Below are positions 18,705 to 30,354 of a DNA stretch of 64,000 bases, one piece after another (position 1 is the stretch's first letter; the number at the start of each line of letters is the position of its first letter). The notes beneath the pieces were generated by a model. The model did no database searches and was not told where the DNA came from. It worked only from the letters and a program-made list of their open reading frames with translations. Both the position numbers and the translations under genes were made by a program. The DNA comes from Hymenobacter radiodurans (GTDB lineage Bacteria; Bacteroidota; Bacteroidia; Cytophagales; Hymenobacteraceae), in contig NZ_CP037922.1 in assembly GCF_004355185.1 (NCBI RefSeq), positions 3,194,001-3,258,000 on the forward strand, written 5' to 3'.

Positions 18705-21700
18705 ATGAAAACTACTACTATTCTGGCTCTGCCAGCTGTTTTGCTAGCGGGCATTACGACGGGATTTGCGCAAACGACGGCTGCCCAACCGACCGCTCAA
18801 ACCGTGAACGGACTCGTCACGGATGCCGCCGACCGAAGTCCGCTGCCGGGCGTGACAGTCATCATCAAAGGCACGACCACGGGCGCCTCCACTGACCCTG
18901 GGGGGCAATTTTCGCTGCCTATTCCGGCCGAAGGAGCCACGCTGGTTATCAGCGCCATCGGCTACGTCCGGCAGGAAATACGCACCACGGGTGGCGACCT
19001 GCGTGTAGCCTTGAAATCCGATGTAAAGGAACTCTCGGAGGTGGTGATAACGGGCTACAGCGAGCAAAATCGCAAGTCCCTGACCAGCGCTATTTCCTCT
19101 GTAAAGGGCGATGCGCTCAAAGACGTGCCCGCCGCCAGCCCCGATCAGCTCTTGCAGGGTAAAGCGGCCGGCGTGCAGGTGTCGGCCAACTCGGGCGTGC
19201 CGGGCGGGGGCATTTTTATCCGGGTGCGGGGCAGCAACTCCGTGAATGCGAGCAACGACCCGCTCTACGTGGTTGACGGCGTGTTTATTAACAACACGAA
19301 CCTCATTGCTACTGGTCTCGGCAACCAAGTGTCTTCTAATCCGCTGGCCGATATTAACCCCAGGATATCGAGAGCATCGAGATTCTGAAAGATGCCAATG
19401 CCACGGCCATTTACGGCTCGCGGGGGCAAATGGGGTCGTGCTTATCCGTACCAAGCGCGGCAAGGCCGGCGAAAAAACCCGCATCACGTTAGATACCTAC
19501 CAGGCTTGGTCGGAAGCGCCCAAAAAGTACAAGCTGGTGAGCGGCCCGGAGCTGGCGACCCTCGAAAATGAACGGTTCCTGAATGACGGCGGCAACCCGT
19601 CGCTACTGCCGTATCGGCCGGTAGCAGAAGGTGGCCGTGGGTTGCCGGAAGAGCAGCAAACCTACGACCGCCTCTCCGACGTGTTCCGCACGGCCCGCAC
19701 CCAGAGCTACGAAGTATCGGCAGCGGGCGGATCAGATAAAACCCAATTCTACATCGGCGCGGGCTATTTCGATCAGGAATCCATTGCGCGGCCCAGCAAG
19801 TTCAACCGCTTCAGTCTACGTGTGAACCTAGATAACTCCGTGACCGACAAGGTGCGCATCGGCACGAGCACGGCCCTTACCCGCACCCAGCGCAACGTGA
19901 GCAGCAACGACAACAACCCCGTTGGCGTCATCAACTCGGCCCTGTTTCCGCGCACCAATTTGCCGGTGTACAATCCTGATGGCAGCTACGCCAAGTACGG
20001 CTCCTTCGACAACCATCAGGCACTAATCGACAACCTGGATAACGACGCCGTGGGTACCCGCGTCATCTCGAACGTGTACGGCGAGTACCGCATTCAGCCG
20101 AATCTGACGCTGCGTAGCAGTTGGAGCATCGACTTCAACGACATGTACGAGAACAACTTCAACAACACGCTTATCCTGGCTGGCCAGCCCCGCGGCACTG
20201 CCTCGTCCTTCCTCTCCCGCGACATTACGCTGCTGAACGAGCAGACGCTGAACTACTCGGTTAACCTCGGCGAAAACCACTTCATTCAGGCCCTGGTGGG
20301 CAATACGCTCCAGCGCAACACCTTCCAGCGCACGACCCTCGCGGGCCAGCAGTTCCCCGGCAACGACCTGCCGACCATTGCCTCCTCGGCCACCCAAACG
20401 GGCTCTTCGGCTCGCTCGCAGGCTGGTTTGGTTTCCTTTTTTGGTAAAGCAACTTACTCCTTCAAAGAGCGCTACACGGCCGACGTAAGCGTGCGGGCCG
20501 ACGCCTCCTCGCGCTTCGGCGCCGACAACCGCTGGGGCTATTTCCCGGCCGTGGGCCTGGGCTGGCGCTTAGGCGAAGAAAGCTTTATCAAAGACCTGAA
20601 CGTGTTTGACGAGCTGAAGCTGCGCGCCAGCGTGGGCCGCACCGGCAACCAAGCGGGCATCAGCGACTTCGCTTCTCTGGGCTTAGTGCAGGGCGGCGCC
20701 AACTACCTCGATTTGCCTGGCACTACGCCTTTGCAGCTCGCTAACCCCAATTTGAGCTGGGAAAGCACCGAGCAATGGAATGTGGGCGTGGACGCGGCCG
20801 TGCTGCAAAACCGCGTGATATTGGAGCTGAATTACTACGATAAGTACACCTCCGGCCTGCTGCTGAATGTGCCCGTACCACGCAAAATCGGTTTCTCTTC
20901 CGTGGTTGAAAACTACGGGGCTGTCAGCAACAAAGGTGTGGAGCTGCAAGTCACGACCAACTGGCTGCCCAAGTCGGTGGTGCAGTGGAGCACGACCTTT
21001 AATATCGCCCGCAACGTGAATAAAGTGGAGAAGCTGGCTGCTCCCATTACGGCTGGCTCGCGCGACATTTTCCGGCTAGAGGAAGGCCAGTCCTTGTACT
21101 CATTCTGGCTCTACAAGCAAACCCGCGTAAACCCCGAAAGCGGCGACGCCGAGTACGAAGACGTGAACGGCGACGGCGCCATCACCGTGGCCGACCGCCA
21201 ACTAGTCGGCACCGCCTGGCCCGACTTCTTCGGGGCCTCACCAACTCCGTGAATTACAAGGGTTTTGATCTGGGCTTCACGCTGAACTTTGAGCGGGGGG
21301 CAAAAATCATGAATATGAACCGCTTCTTCCTCGTGCACGGCGGTACCCAAAGCAACATCGGCTACTTGGCCAACCAACTCGACCGCTGGCAGCAGCCCGG
21401 CGACCAGACCGACATTCCACGCCTCACCACCAACCCCGCCAGCAACAACTACGGCGGAGTGGTGCAAAACCTAAGCGACCGCTACCTCGAAGATGGCTCT
21501 TTCCTGCGCCTGCGCACCCTGTCGCTGGGCTACAACGTGCCGAAAGAAGTCGTTGCTAAAACCCGTTTGAACTCGCTGCGCCTCTACGTGCAAGCCGCTA
21601 ACCTGTTCACTATCACGCCTTACTCGGGCCTCGACCCGGAGGTAAACTCCCAGGGCGGCGTAGCCAATACCAAAAACTTCGACTGGGCCACCGTGCCCCA

Positions 21701-21740
21701 GCCTCGCACCTTCCAGGTGGGCCTAACGGTTGGACTCTAA
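18705..21740 (+). CDS. SusC/RagA TonB-dependent outer-membrane receptor (three single-base losses)
   Basis: This is an outer-membrane TonB-linked transporter that works with the SusD lipoprotein next to it. It has a signal peptide, a carboxypeptidase-regulatory-like N-terminal domain (VNGLVTDAADRSPLPGVTV), then the plug (VKGDALKDVPAASPDQLLQG, GVPGGGIFIRVRGSNSVNAS) and a long beta-barrel. The frame breaks at C4 19358-19361 (expected NPQDIESIEILKDA), G5 19422-19426 (expected YGSRGANGVVLI) and G4 21232-21235 (expected DFFGGLTNSVNYKGF). One base at each gives 1012 residues. ATG 18705 is preferred to 18654 because it starts the signal peptide. The substrate is unknown; the downstream metallopeptidase suggests peptides. 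Confidence 0.88.
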
Positions 21741-21753
21741 GCTTTACTTCGAC

Positions 21754-23108
21754 ATGAAACAGACCTTATTTCGTCTTCTTTTTGCCTCTCAAGTAGCCGC
21801 CGTTAGCCTTAGCCTCTCCGCTTGCAACGACCTCTTGGAGCCCCAGCCGGTACAGCAGCTTCCCGCCGACCAAGCCATCACCGATGCCGGTAGCGCCCGC
21901 GCCGCTACCATCGGCGCCTACGACCGGGTGCAGGCGTATTATCAGCTCAACTGGCCCGTACTGGGCTTTTTGCCCGGCGAAAATGTGCGCTTTAACGGCA
22001 CGCTCAATCAGTTTTTGCAGATCGATCAAAACCAGCTCAGCGCCGATAACGTGCTGATTACCGAGGCCTGGACGCAGATGTATCAGGCCGTGAACGTTGC
22101 CAACAATCTTCTGGCGGCGGTGCCTGATGTGAATGACCCATTGCTACCAGCTGCTGAGAAAAACCAATTGCTCGGCGAAGCCCACTTCCTGCGGGCCCTG
22201 GTTTACTTCGATTTGGCTCGGGGCTGGGGCGGCGTACCGCTGATCCTCACGCCCACGCGCACCAAGGAAAACGGCCAGGGCATCGGCCGCAGCACCGTGG
22301 CTCAGACGTACGACCAAGTGCTTGCTGACTTGGTTGAAGCTGAAACCTTACTACCCGACGCCACCACGCGCAACCGCGCCGTTAAAACCACCGCTCGTGC
22401 CCTGCGCGCCCGCTTGCACCTCTACCGCCAGCAGTACGCCGAGGCCGAAACCTACGCCACGCAGGTTATTACTAACGCCAATTATAGCTTGGTGACACCT
22501 TATCGGGCTATATCGACGGCGCCGTTTTTAAGTCGGGAATCAGTGCTGGAACTCACGTTCAGCAACTCCGATGCGAATACGATGTGGAACAACTGGTTCC
22601 CAAGTGCGCTTGGGGGGCAATTTAACTTCCAGCCCGTGCCTGCGGCCATTACCTTGCTCAACGACCCAACCGTGGGGGCAATCGGTCGGCGCTGCTAGCG
22701 ACTACTACCATTGCCGGGGCCAGTGTAACCTACGGTAATCTGTACAGCCGCTCCGCCCAACGCGACGACCCCAGCTACGTGCTGCGCCTAGCCGAGCAGT
22801 ACCTCATTCGGGCCGAAGCCCGCGCCCGCCAAGGCAAGCTTCCCCAGGCGCTGGCTGACCTGAACTCTGTGCGTGCCCGCGCCGGCGTGCCGGCCAGCAC
22901 TGCCGCTACCGCCGAGCAACTGCTTTTAGCCATCGAAAATGAGCGCCGCGTAGAGTTTGCCTTCGAGGCCGACCGGTGGTTTGACCTCGTGCGCACCGGC
23001 CGCGCCGGCATCGTTCTCGGCGTCACCGATCAACGCCGCTGGCTGTTCCCGCTGCCCTTCAACGACTTAGTGGCTGATCCTGCATTGGAGCAAAACCCAG
23101 GCTACTAA
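21754..23108 (+). CDS. SusD/RagB nutrient-binding lipoprotein (one frameshift)
   Basis: This is the surface lipoprotein lid of the SusC channel. The SPII signal ends SLSLSACNDLLEPQPVQ, with the lipid Cys followed by the usual DLLEPQP. The SusD TPR-like features follow: AQTYDQVLADLVEAETLLP, RALRARLHLYRQQYAEAETYA, and the C-terminal ENERRVEFAFEADRWFDLVRTG with FPLPFNDLVADPALEQNPGY. The frame breaks at G5 22674-22678; with one more G it reads VGGNRSALLATT and gives 451 residues. It starts 13 bp after SusC, so the two are one transcript. Confidence 0.88.
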
Positions 23109-23158
23109 GCCAGTAAATCAATAGCTTATAGAAAGGCCATCATACGCAATCAAAAAGA

Positions 23159-23322
23159 CCGTCATGCAGAGCGCAGCGAAGCATCTCGCGTGCTGACGTT
23201 GCTAAGCTAATCTCGCCCCAATGAGAACGTCATGCTGAGCTTGTCGAAGCATCTCTTCCTCAATGGTAATCAGATAGCATTACAACGAAGCAGTAGAGAT
23301 GCTTCGACAAGCTCAGCATGAC
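23159..23322. repeat. REP-like palindromic repeat, one half copy and one full copy
   Basis: A single arm lies at 23160-23199 and includes AGCGAAGCATCTCGCGTGCT. It is followed by a full inverted pair of exact 27-bp arms, 23229-23255 and 23296-23322, built on GTCATGCTGAGC and GAAGCATCTC. The same family recurs at 53239-53328 and 61918-62010, always between genes. Repeats of this type are common in Hymenobacter-like genomes. No transposase lies beside it. Confidence 0.8.
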
Positions 23323-23383
23323 CGCCTTTCTATTCTATATTAACTATTCATCCGCACCGCATCTTCTTTCAACTTCCTCATCC

Positions 23384-26076
23384 ATGCTCAAAACATACTT
23401 TTCGGCGGCGCTGCTTACTGTGGGTTTAACCCTGGCGACGCCGGCCGCGGCCCAAAACAGCTACTTTTTCCCCGAAGCACCAGCGGGCTCCTTCGATCCG
23501 GCTATCCCTACACCGGAGAAGTTTCTGGGCTACCCTATTGGCTCGCACTACACCCGCACCGACCAGATTGTGGCTTACCTGCGGGAGCTGGATCGGGTGT
23601 CCGACAAGGTGAGTCTGCGGGTGCTGGGCAACACGTTTGAGGAGCGGCCCCAGGTGGTGGCTACCATTACGACCGTAGCCAACCAGCAGAACCTGGAGCA
23701 GTTGCAGAAGCAGCGCCGGGCCTTGGTTGACCCCAGCCAGCCCGCGCCCGACTACAAGCGCCTTCCGGTAATTGTTAGCCTCAACTACGGGGTGCACGGC
23801 AACGAAAGCTCCAGCTCGGAAGCCGCCCTGCTCACGGCGTATTACCTCACGGCTTCCACCAGCCCCGAAACCCAGCAGTGGCTGGAGCAGTCCGTTATTA
23901 CCATCGACCCGCTGGAAAACCCCGATGGGCGCGACCGGGCCTCGCACTGGTATGATCAAAATAAGTCGTGGCCGCCTGTGACAGATCCGCTGGACCGGGA
24001 GCACACCGAAGCTTGGCCGGGCGGGCGCACCAACCATTTCTACACCGACTTGAACCGCGACTGGCTGCCCCTGACCCAGCCCGAAAGCCGGGCCCGGATG
24101 GCGTTTCTGCATGAATGGTACCCCAACGTGATGATCGACTTTCACGAAATGGGCACCAACAGCACTTACTACTTCGAGCCCACCAAGCCCCTGAGCACCG
24201 AAAACGACCTGATTCCGCGCGCAACCTACGAGGTACTGAACGTGCATTTGGCCAAGTACCACGCCCAGGCCTTGGATAAGCTCGGTTCTCTGTACTGGAC
24301 CAAGGAGCAGTTTGATAACCTGTCACCCATTTACGGCTCCACCTATCCGGATTTTCAGGGCGGCGTGGGCGCTACATTTGAGGTCGGCAGCTCCCGCGGT
24401 CTGGCGCAGGAAGGCACCAATGGCGTGGTCACGTTTCCCTTTACTATTCGCAACCACGTGGCTACCGGCTTAGCCACGGTGCGCGGTGCCGTGGAGGAAA
24501 AGGAGCTGTATCTGCGCCATCAGCGCGACTTTTTCGCTTCCGCGCTGACTAATGCCAAGAAGTTTCCGACCAAAGCCTACGTCTTTGGTAGTGCGAAAGA
24601 CGAAACGCTCACCAACCGCTTTCTGGACTTGCTCCTGCAACACAAAATCCAGGTACACGAGCTGGGCAAAACGGTGACGCTCGACAAGCAAACATTTGAA
24701 AAGGGCAAGACCTATGTGGTGCCCACGGCCCAGCCCCAATACCGCATCGTTAACTCGCTGTTCGAGGAGTTAACCACCTTTCACGACAGTGTATTCTACG
24801 ACGTCACTGGCTGGAGCCAAGCCCACGCCTACGGCCTGCCGGTAAGCAAGCAGAAAAACGCGGTGCTGGTACAAGGCGCGCCTATTACGACCGCCAAAGC
24901 ATTGGCCGGTAACGTGCTGGGGGGCAAAAGTAGCTACGCCTACCTCTTGCCCTGGACTGATTATAACGCTCCCAAAGCTTTGGTAGCCTTGCAGTGCGCC
25001 GGCGTCATCACCAAAGTTGCCTTTAAGCCATTCCGCGCCGGCACTGCTTCCCAACCCACCGACTTTGGGTACGGCACCGTAGTCGTGCCCGTGGCGGGCC
25101 AAAAGCTGCCAGCCGACTCGGTATTTCAGGTGTTAAATCGGGTAAGCAAGCAAGCGCAAGTCACGTTTACGAGCGTAACGACTGGATTTAGTCTGGGTGG
25201 TATCGACTTGGGTTCCAACAACGTGCGCACGGTGCCGGAAACCAAAGCGGCGCTGCTGGTGGGTACGGGCACCACGGCCTCGGAGGTAGGTGAAGCATGG
25301 TTTGTGGCCAGCCAGCATTTAGGGCTGCCCTTGAGTAAAATAGAGGTGAGCAATGTGAGCCGTGCGCCGCTGGGTCGCTACACCAGTCTGGTGCTGGTGG
25401 GGGCAATTATGGGGCGCTGGACAAAGTGACCGTGGACAAAATCCGGCGTTGGGTACAGGAGGGCGGCACGCTTATTACGCTTAAAAATGCTTCTGAATGG
25501 GCCATTAAGCAAGGAATAGTAAAGGAGAAACTTTTGATTCCGGCCAATGGCGGCTGGGCGGATACGACTGCTACGCGCGCTGCCAGCACGGCACCGGCTA
25601 GCGAAGGAAAAAAGACAAAGGAAACGGCTAGTGCTTCCACTCCAGGTTCGCGCCGCACCGATTTTGTGAATCAAGAGCACGAAGGCACCCGCGCCATTGC
25701 CGGCTCCATCTACCGCACCGACGTTGACCTGACGAACCCCATAGCTTTCGGCCTCACCGATCGGCGCTTGTATGTGTTCCGCAACGGCACCACCTTCCTG
25801 CGCCCCAGCCGCAACCCCTACGCCACCGTGGCCCAGTACACAGCCACCCCGCTGGTTAGTGGGTATGTATCGAAGGCTAACCTGAAGCAGATCAGCAACT
25901 CGGCGGCCATCGTAGTGAGCAAAGTAGGAGCAGGCCGCGTGGTACTCTTCGCCGACGACCCGAACTTCCGTCACTACTGGCACGGTACAGCTCGTCTCTT
26001 CACCAATGCCCTGTTGCTGGGACCACTGCTGAATCTGCCCGAAGGTCCGGCCACTATTTCGGCGGAGGAGGAATAG
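23384..26076 (+). CDS. M14-family zinc metallopeptidase, secreted (one frameshift)
   Basis: This is a secreted zinc carboxypeptidase-like enzyme. The signal peptide is MLKTYFSAALLTVGLTLATP. The zinc site is NYGVHGNESSSSE (HxxE) plus the later His in MIDFHEMG, and ATFEVGSSRG carries the catalytic Glu. A long C-terminal glutamine-amidotransferase-like region follows. The frame breaks at G5 25399-25403; one more G reads VLVGGNYGALDKVTVDKI and gives 897 residues. An earlier start at 23318 would begin inside the palindromic repeat, so I use 23384. Lying 275 bp after SusD, it probably trims peptides for uptake. Confidence 0.87.
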
Positions 26077-26140
26077 ATTTTCGAACTAGTTTGTAGTGAT
26101 TTATTGGGCTCGCTGAAACAGAAACACAATCTATTGATGG

Positions 26141-26982
26141 TTACTTCGTCGGAGCTATTTTGCGGGGCTTGAACACTATGCGGAAAGCCCGCAGCGTCGC
26201 CGGATGGTAAATAGTGGCGTGCGTTTCTTCCGGCATAGCCTGATAATAGCAGGCAAGTTTGGGTGAGGCCACACTCTTTAGGATTGTGGCAAAGCGCTGA
26301 GTGGTAGGGGCTCTTTCCGTGTCGCTGCTGAAGGCAACATATAGTGTCTTCGTCGGCCCTGCGTACGCCTGCAGTCGCTTCTCGGCCTGAGCAACTAATG
26401 CCCCGTTATTCCACCACAAACTCGGATCAAAGGCCACGTACGTATCGAACAGATCGCGCTCCAGCAGCGTTTCCACCACAAACAGGCCGGCCAACGACTC
26501 CCCTACAATAGCGGTTTCAGCAGTGGTGCGGTAGCGCTGCCGGATGGCGGGCATCAACTCCGAGCGAATAAATTTCCGGAAGGCCGCCGACCCATCTACC
26601 CGGGGGCAATTTTGCGATCTTCCACGTTGGTGGTGGGCCCGGTCATATCCCGTCGCCGCTCGGTATTCTGGATGCCCACCACAATAAACGGCCGCATGGT
26701 ACTGTTGCCGGTGCTTACCTGCACCAGACCGGCCACATGCAGAAAGTCCTCTGCCATGCCACCATCGGGCATGTATAGAACGGGCAGCCGAAGAGTAGCG
26801 GAGTCCGCGTAGCCCGGTGGCAAGTACACGTTAATGTGGCGAGTTTCCCCAAGGATGGAGGAGGCGAGCGTGAAGGTCTGCCCCATTGTTAATGGCGCGG
26901 CCTGATCTTGCGCAGCGACCGTCTGGCCGCAAACGATGCTCAGCAAGAGCAGCGCAAGTGGAAGTAGAAAGTTCGCTTTCAC
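26141..26982 (-). CDS. Alpha/beta-hydrolase esterase, Fes/YbbA-like (one frameshift)
   Basis: A secreted putative esterase of the siderophore-esterase/esterase D-like group. It has a signal peptide (MKANFLLPLALLLLSIVCG), then INVYLPPGYADSATLRLPVLYMPDGG and, after the break, TAIVGESLAGLFVVETLL, with the nucleophile Ser in GESLAG. HATIYHPATLRAFRIVF probably carries the catalytic His. The frame breaks at the G5 run 26602-26606 (C5 on the coding strand); one more C reads KIAPRVDGSAAFRKF and gives 280 residues. Substrate unknown. It is convergent with the peptidase gene. Confidence 0.8.
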
Positions 26983-27081
26983 TTTAAGACAGAATAAAGG
27001 TATGTCTTACAGATATAGAGCATTCTTATACCGTGTACGCGGTATACACGAGTCTTAATTTTTTAATGAAATATATTTCGA

Positions 27082-29031
27082 TCAAGGATAAGTGGAATGC
27101 AAGACCTCCTTGTCTTCTTTATTTAATTTCTTATTAAGAAACGCACGATTATATTGAACCCATTGACCAATTCGTCGATAGCTTAATTTTACTAATTCGG
27201 GGTTTTGATCAGCTAAATCTATGCTTTCATTTGGGTCTTGCTTTACATTATATACACTAGTCTTATTAGAATAAGCATTAAGAATTACTTTATGTGATAG
27301 AGTACGATACCCAAAGAAATAGTCTGTCCAAGTTGAAAATAACCAAACAATATTTTTCCGATAGGGATCGAATAAACTTGTTCCTTGCCACCCCTGTGGC
27401 TTCTTGAAATCGAGTATATCCATCACTGTGGCTGCTACATCGACATGACCTCCTATATTTGACTGTTTCTGTCCGCTAAATAATAGGGGATTGATAAAAA
27501 TCAATGGAACCTTTACGTTTTCATCGTAAATATTTGAGCCATGTCCATATTGCCCATGGCGGCCAAAAGACTCTCCATGGTCACCTACAACTATAACTAA
27601 AGTTGATTCATATAAGCCTTTTTGTTTCAAATCAGCAAGCAAGTTGCCGAGAGCCGCGTCACTTTGGTGAAGAGCATTTAAATATCTATTCAGTGTGGGG
27701 TCTTTAACATTAAAGTCCTTTTCTGATCCAAAAACAAAATAAGGCCAATGCGTTTGAATGGTCCAAAGCATTGCAAAAAAAGGGGCATCTTGACTTGTAT
27801 CTGAAGCCCACTCTGAAAATGCAGTTACCATGCATCTTTCATCTTTACCTTCTCCTACACCCTCTGCGCTCGAAACAAAAGATTTGGTCGAACAGGGTAT
27901 TTGTCGATGATCCACTACTTTGTCGAAACTGCGAAAAGACAAGTACTCGTCTACCCGTGCATATTGATTGTCAGAGGCTTGAAAAAAAGCTGTTCTATAT
28001 TTTCTTTGCTTCAACTCCGAGCTTAATGTGGGTAGCTGTATATCTGGTTTTTCAACGATTACAGTTTTATAGGACATTAAGGGATAAACCGAGCCTAATA
28101 AGGAAAAGAGTGAGTTTGTAGAGTTAGGGGTGTGAGCATAAAAGTTTGTAAAAATCAAAGATTCTGGCAAATATTTCTGCAAGTTAGGAGTCGCATTATA
28201 TTTATTTTCATACCCTGCGACATACTCTGCTGGTACTGACTCTAAAACATACAGAATTACATTCTTTATGTTTGAGTTTCTGGGTATCACAGGTAAACTT
28301 AACTTAACAGAGCTATCTGGACTAACAAAGTCATTTTCATATTCTTTCGAGTCAAACTCAGTAAATAGTCTGCGTTCGCTATTAAAAGATTGAAAAAATG
28401 AATTTGAAAAAAATATTATTGGATTATACGTCTTGACATAATCGTCATAATAATTTTTCTTTGAATAAGAAACTAAATGATGAAATTTAACAAGATATAC
28501 TACAGAGCATATTGCTGATAAGAGTATAATTTTAGATGTAAGTCCAATTATTTCACTTCTTAGAGACACTCTGTATAAAACCATACCTCCTCCTAATACT
28601 AGCATTATTACAAAGAGTACCTTACATAAAATAACCCACGAGAAATTCTCTGCTATGGCCACCCATACATACTCACTATCCATTATATCCGAATAGTATA
28701 GCATTTGGTAATTTATAGGGCTGTTTAATATTTTTACCGCATATGAATTAACCAAAGCCCATATTACGCTTATGATTAAGAAAAACAGAAAGCAGAAGTA
28801 AATAATCTTTTTTACTATAAAATTCTTATCTGCTAATTCTGCGCAAACTGAAAATATTACGCATAATGCAAGCGCATAAATAATATCATAATAACTAACT
28901 GTGAGTAATCTTATAAAATTGTAATATATTTCAGAAAGAGGAGGAAATAAATTAATATTAAACATCTGTGCTCTAGTTAGAACCAGAAACACAATAAAAC
29001 TTAGTGTTAGATAATAAATTTTACGTACCAT
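27082..29031 (-). CDS. LTA-synthase/phosphoethanolamine-transferase-like sulfatase, membrane
   Basis: A 649-residue alkaline-phosphatase-superfamily enzyme. Five or so TM segments at the N terminus anchor a periplasmic catalytic domain. The domain shows ILYVLESVPAEY (metal site), HTPNSTNSLFSLLG (nucleophile Thr or Ser) and VIVVGDHGESFGRHGQYGHG. Members transfer phospho-headgroups to lipids or glycans, or are phosphodiesterases. The gene is far more AT-rich than its surroundings, with many ATA, AAT and TTA codons, and has none of the window-wide G6 motifs, suggesting transfer. The acceptor is unknown. Confidence 0.82.
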   Translation of the reverse strand: MVRKIYYLTLSFIVFLVLTRAQMFNINLFPPLSEIYYNFIRLLTVSYYDIIYALALCVIFSVCAELADKNFIVKKIIYFCFLFFLIISVIWALVNSYAVKILNSPINYQMLYYSDIMDSEYVWVAIAENFSWVILCKVLFVIMLVLGGGMVLYRVSLRSEIIGLTSKIILLSAICSVVYLVKFHHLVSYSKKNYYDDYVKTYNPIIFFSNSFFQSFNSERRLFTEFDSKEYENDFVSPDSSVKLSLPVIPRNSNIKNVILYVLESVPAEYVAGYENKYNATPNLQKYLPESLIFTNFYAHTPNSTNSLFSLLGSVYPLMSYKTVIVEKPDIQLPTLSSELKQRKYRTAFFQASDNQYARVDEYLSFRSFDKVVDHRQIPCSTKSFVSSAEGVGEGKDERCMVTAFSEWASDTSQDAPFFAMLWTIQTHWPYFVFGSEKDFNVKDPTLNRYLNALHQSDAALGNLLADLKQKGLYESTLVIVVGDHGESFGRHGQYGHGSNIYDENVKVPLIFINPLLFSGQKQSNIGGHVDVAATVMDILDFKKPQGWQGTSLFDPYRKNIVWLFSTWTDYFFGYRTLSHKVILNAYSNKTSVYNVKQDPNESIDLADQNPELVKLSYRRIGQWVQYNRAFLNKKLNKEDKEVLHSTYP

Positions 29032-29214
29032 AAATAACTACTTACTTTAGAAAACATTCCCGATTTATATTTTACAAACTACGTTTCCTCCATTTACAAA
29101 TCCGGAACAAAGCCATAAATTTGAACCCTATAAAACTATTACTAAGGTTAAAGTCTCATCTCCATTATACATCCGAGAGTATCGTTATTTTTTTCTAATC
29201 AACACCTACGAAGC

Positions 29215-29859
29215 TTACTTGATAGCCTCAAAAATCTTTAATGGCGGCACATTGAGTACGCAAATTTCAGTTTGAACTTTATTAAACTCGCAATCTAAAT
29301 GATCTTTTAAGAATCGATCAATTTGAAAGAACGTCTGATAACCCAAAAAACTACCGCCTTCTTTCAGACACTTGTATGAGTTACGAATAATTAACTCGCG
29401 CAAGGATTTCTGAAGAAATGAAAAAGGAATTCCTGAAACGATATAATCTGCTTGTTGTTCGTTACAATGCAACAAGATTTGCTCGATATTTTCTGCACTT
29501 TCATGAAAGATAATTAGTCTCGGATCTTGAATGCTCTCTTTTATTATGTGCACAAAGTCTTTATTACGCTCAATAAGAATCAATATAGAATCTGGCGTTA
29601 AATGAGCGAGAAAATATCTGGTAAAGACACCCGTACCTGGGCCGTATTCCACAATAACATTTCTTTTATTAAAATCAATTTTTCTGCATAATTTCCTAAT
29701 TGCAAAACCAGATGTAGGTGTGAAGGATGCTACATGCTTGTCGCGTAGCATGTGCTTTAGGTAGATGAGAGTATCCAAGAGGCTATTATTCTTTTTTTCG
29801 GCAGCAATATATAATGTTTCTATATTACGATAGCGAACTAGATGAAAAGTGCAGGCCAA
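29215..29859 (-). CDS. SAM-dependent methyltransferase, PmtA/KsgA-like
   Basis: A 214-residue class I methyltransferase. The SAM site is VIVEYGPGTGVFTRYFL with the acidic ERN at the end of strand 2, and ADYIVSGIPFSFL is the NPPY-like position. The order MLRDKHVASFTPTSGFAIRKL before the SAM motif is typical of phospholipid (phosphatidylethanolamine) N-methyltransferases rather than of rRNA dimethylases. A start at the internal ATG 36 codons in would also be plausible. It is AT-rich like the sulfatase gene 180 bp downstream. The lipid role is inference. Confidence 0.75.
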   Translation of the reverse strand: MACTFHLVRYRNIETLYIAAEKKNNSLLDTLIYLKHMLRDKHVASFTPTSGFAIRKLCRKIDFNKRNVIVEYGPGTGVFTRYFLAHLTPDSILILIERNKDFVHIIKESIQDPRLIIFHESAENIEQILLHCNEQQADYIVSGIPFSFLQKSLRELIIRNSYKCLKEGGSFLGYQTFFQIDRFLKDHLDCEFNKVQTEICVLNVPPLKIFEAIK

Positions 29860-30148
29860 TGTTTCCCACTTACTTTTCTATAGTCAGGCTTTCGTGAATT
29901 GTTGATTAACATAAAATTGGCTCTTATGCCTATCCTTCTCACTTTGGGGTATCTTTTACTTTAGATGAGTAAAACTTCACAATAACGAAATAATCTAGTC
30001 ATCTGAGAGTTTTTAATACCACTGCTACCTCCGAGGTTTATCTACTAAATTAACTCGTTTACTAGACTTACCTCAGAAGAGATTGACTCAGTAGAGTAGC
30101 CCTAGTATTTCTGGCGCTTTGCCAATTTCATGTGCAGACTATTATAAT

Positions 30149-30195
30149 AGATAAAAGGGCCATTGAAGTTGAATAACGTGGTGGCCCTTTTATCT
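30149..30195. terminator. Bidirectional hairpin at the island edge
   Basis: AGATAAAAGGGCCA (30149-30162) and TGGCCCTTTTATCT (30182-30195) are exact reverse complements with a 19-base loop and A/T tracts on both sides. It separates the AT-rich island from the tRNA. Apart from it, 29860-30319 holds no gene that I recognise. Confidence 0.6.
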
Positions 30196-30319
30196 AAGGA
30201 AGGAAGAGGTTAGTAGGGGCTTATGCAAAGGGTAAAACGACGCTAAGCAGCTAGTGCGAGGTTGAGGCTCTTCTGTACCACTACTAATGAGAATTACAAG
30301 TTTGTCCCATGAATAAATC

Positions 30320-30354
30320 AAAAGCCCCGTTCCTGACTAGAAACGGGGCTTTTA
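30320..30354 (-). terminator. tRNA-Ser terminator
   Basis: On the minus strand AAAAGCCCCGTTT, a short loop, AACGGGGCTTTT begins directly after the tRNA 3' end. It is a GC-rich stem with T run, the standard rho-independent form. Confidence 0.8.

Noticed and set aside
18476-18895. Plus-strand ORF overlapping the SusC start
   Set aside because: A shadow frame of the SusC gene with no recognisable domain.
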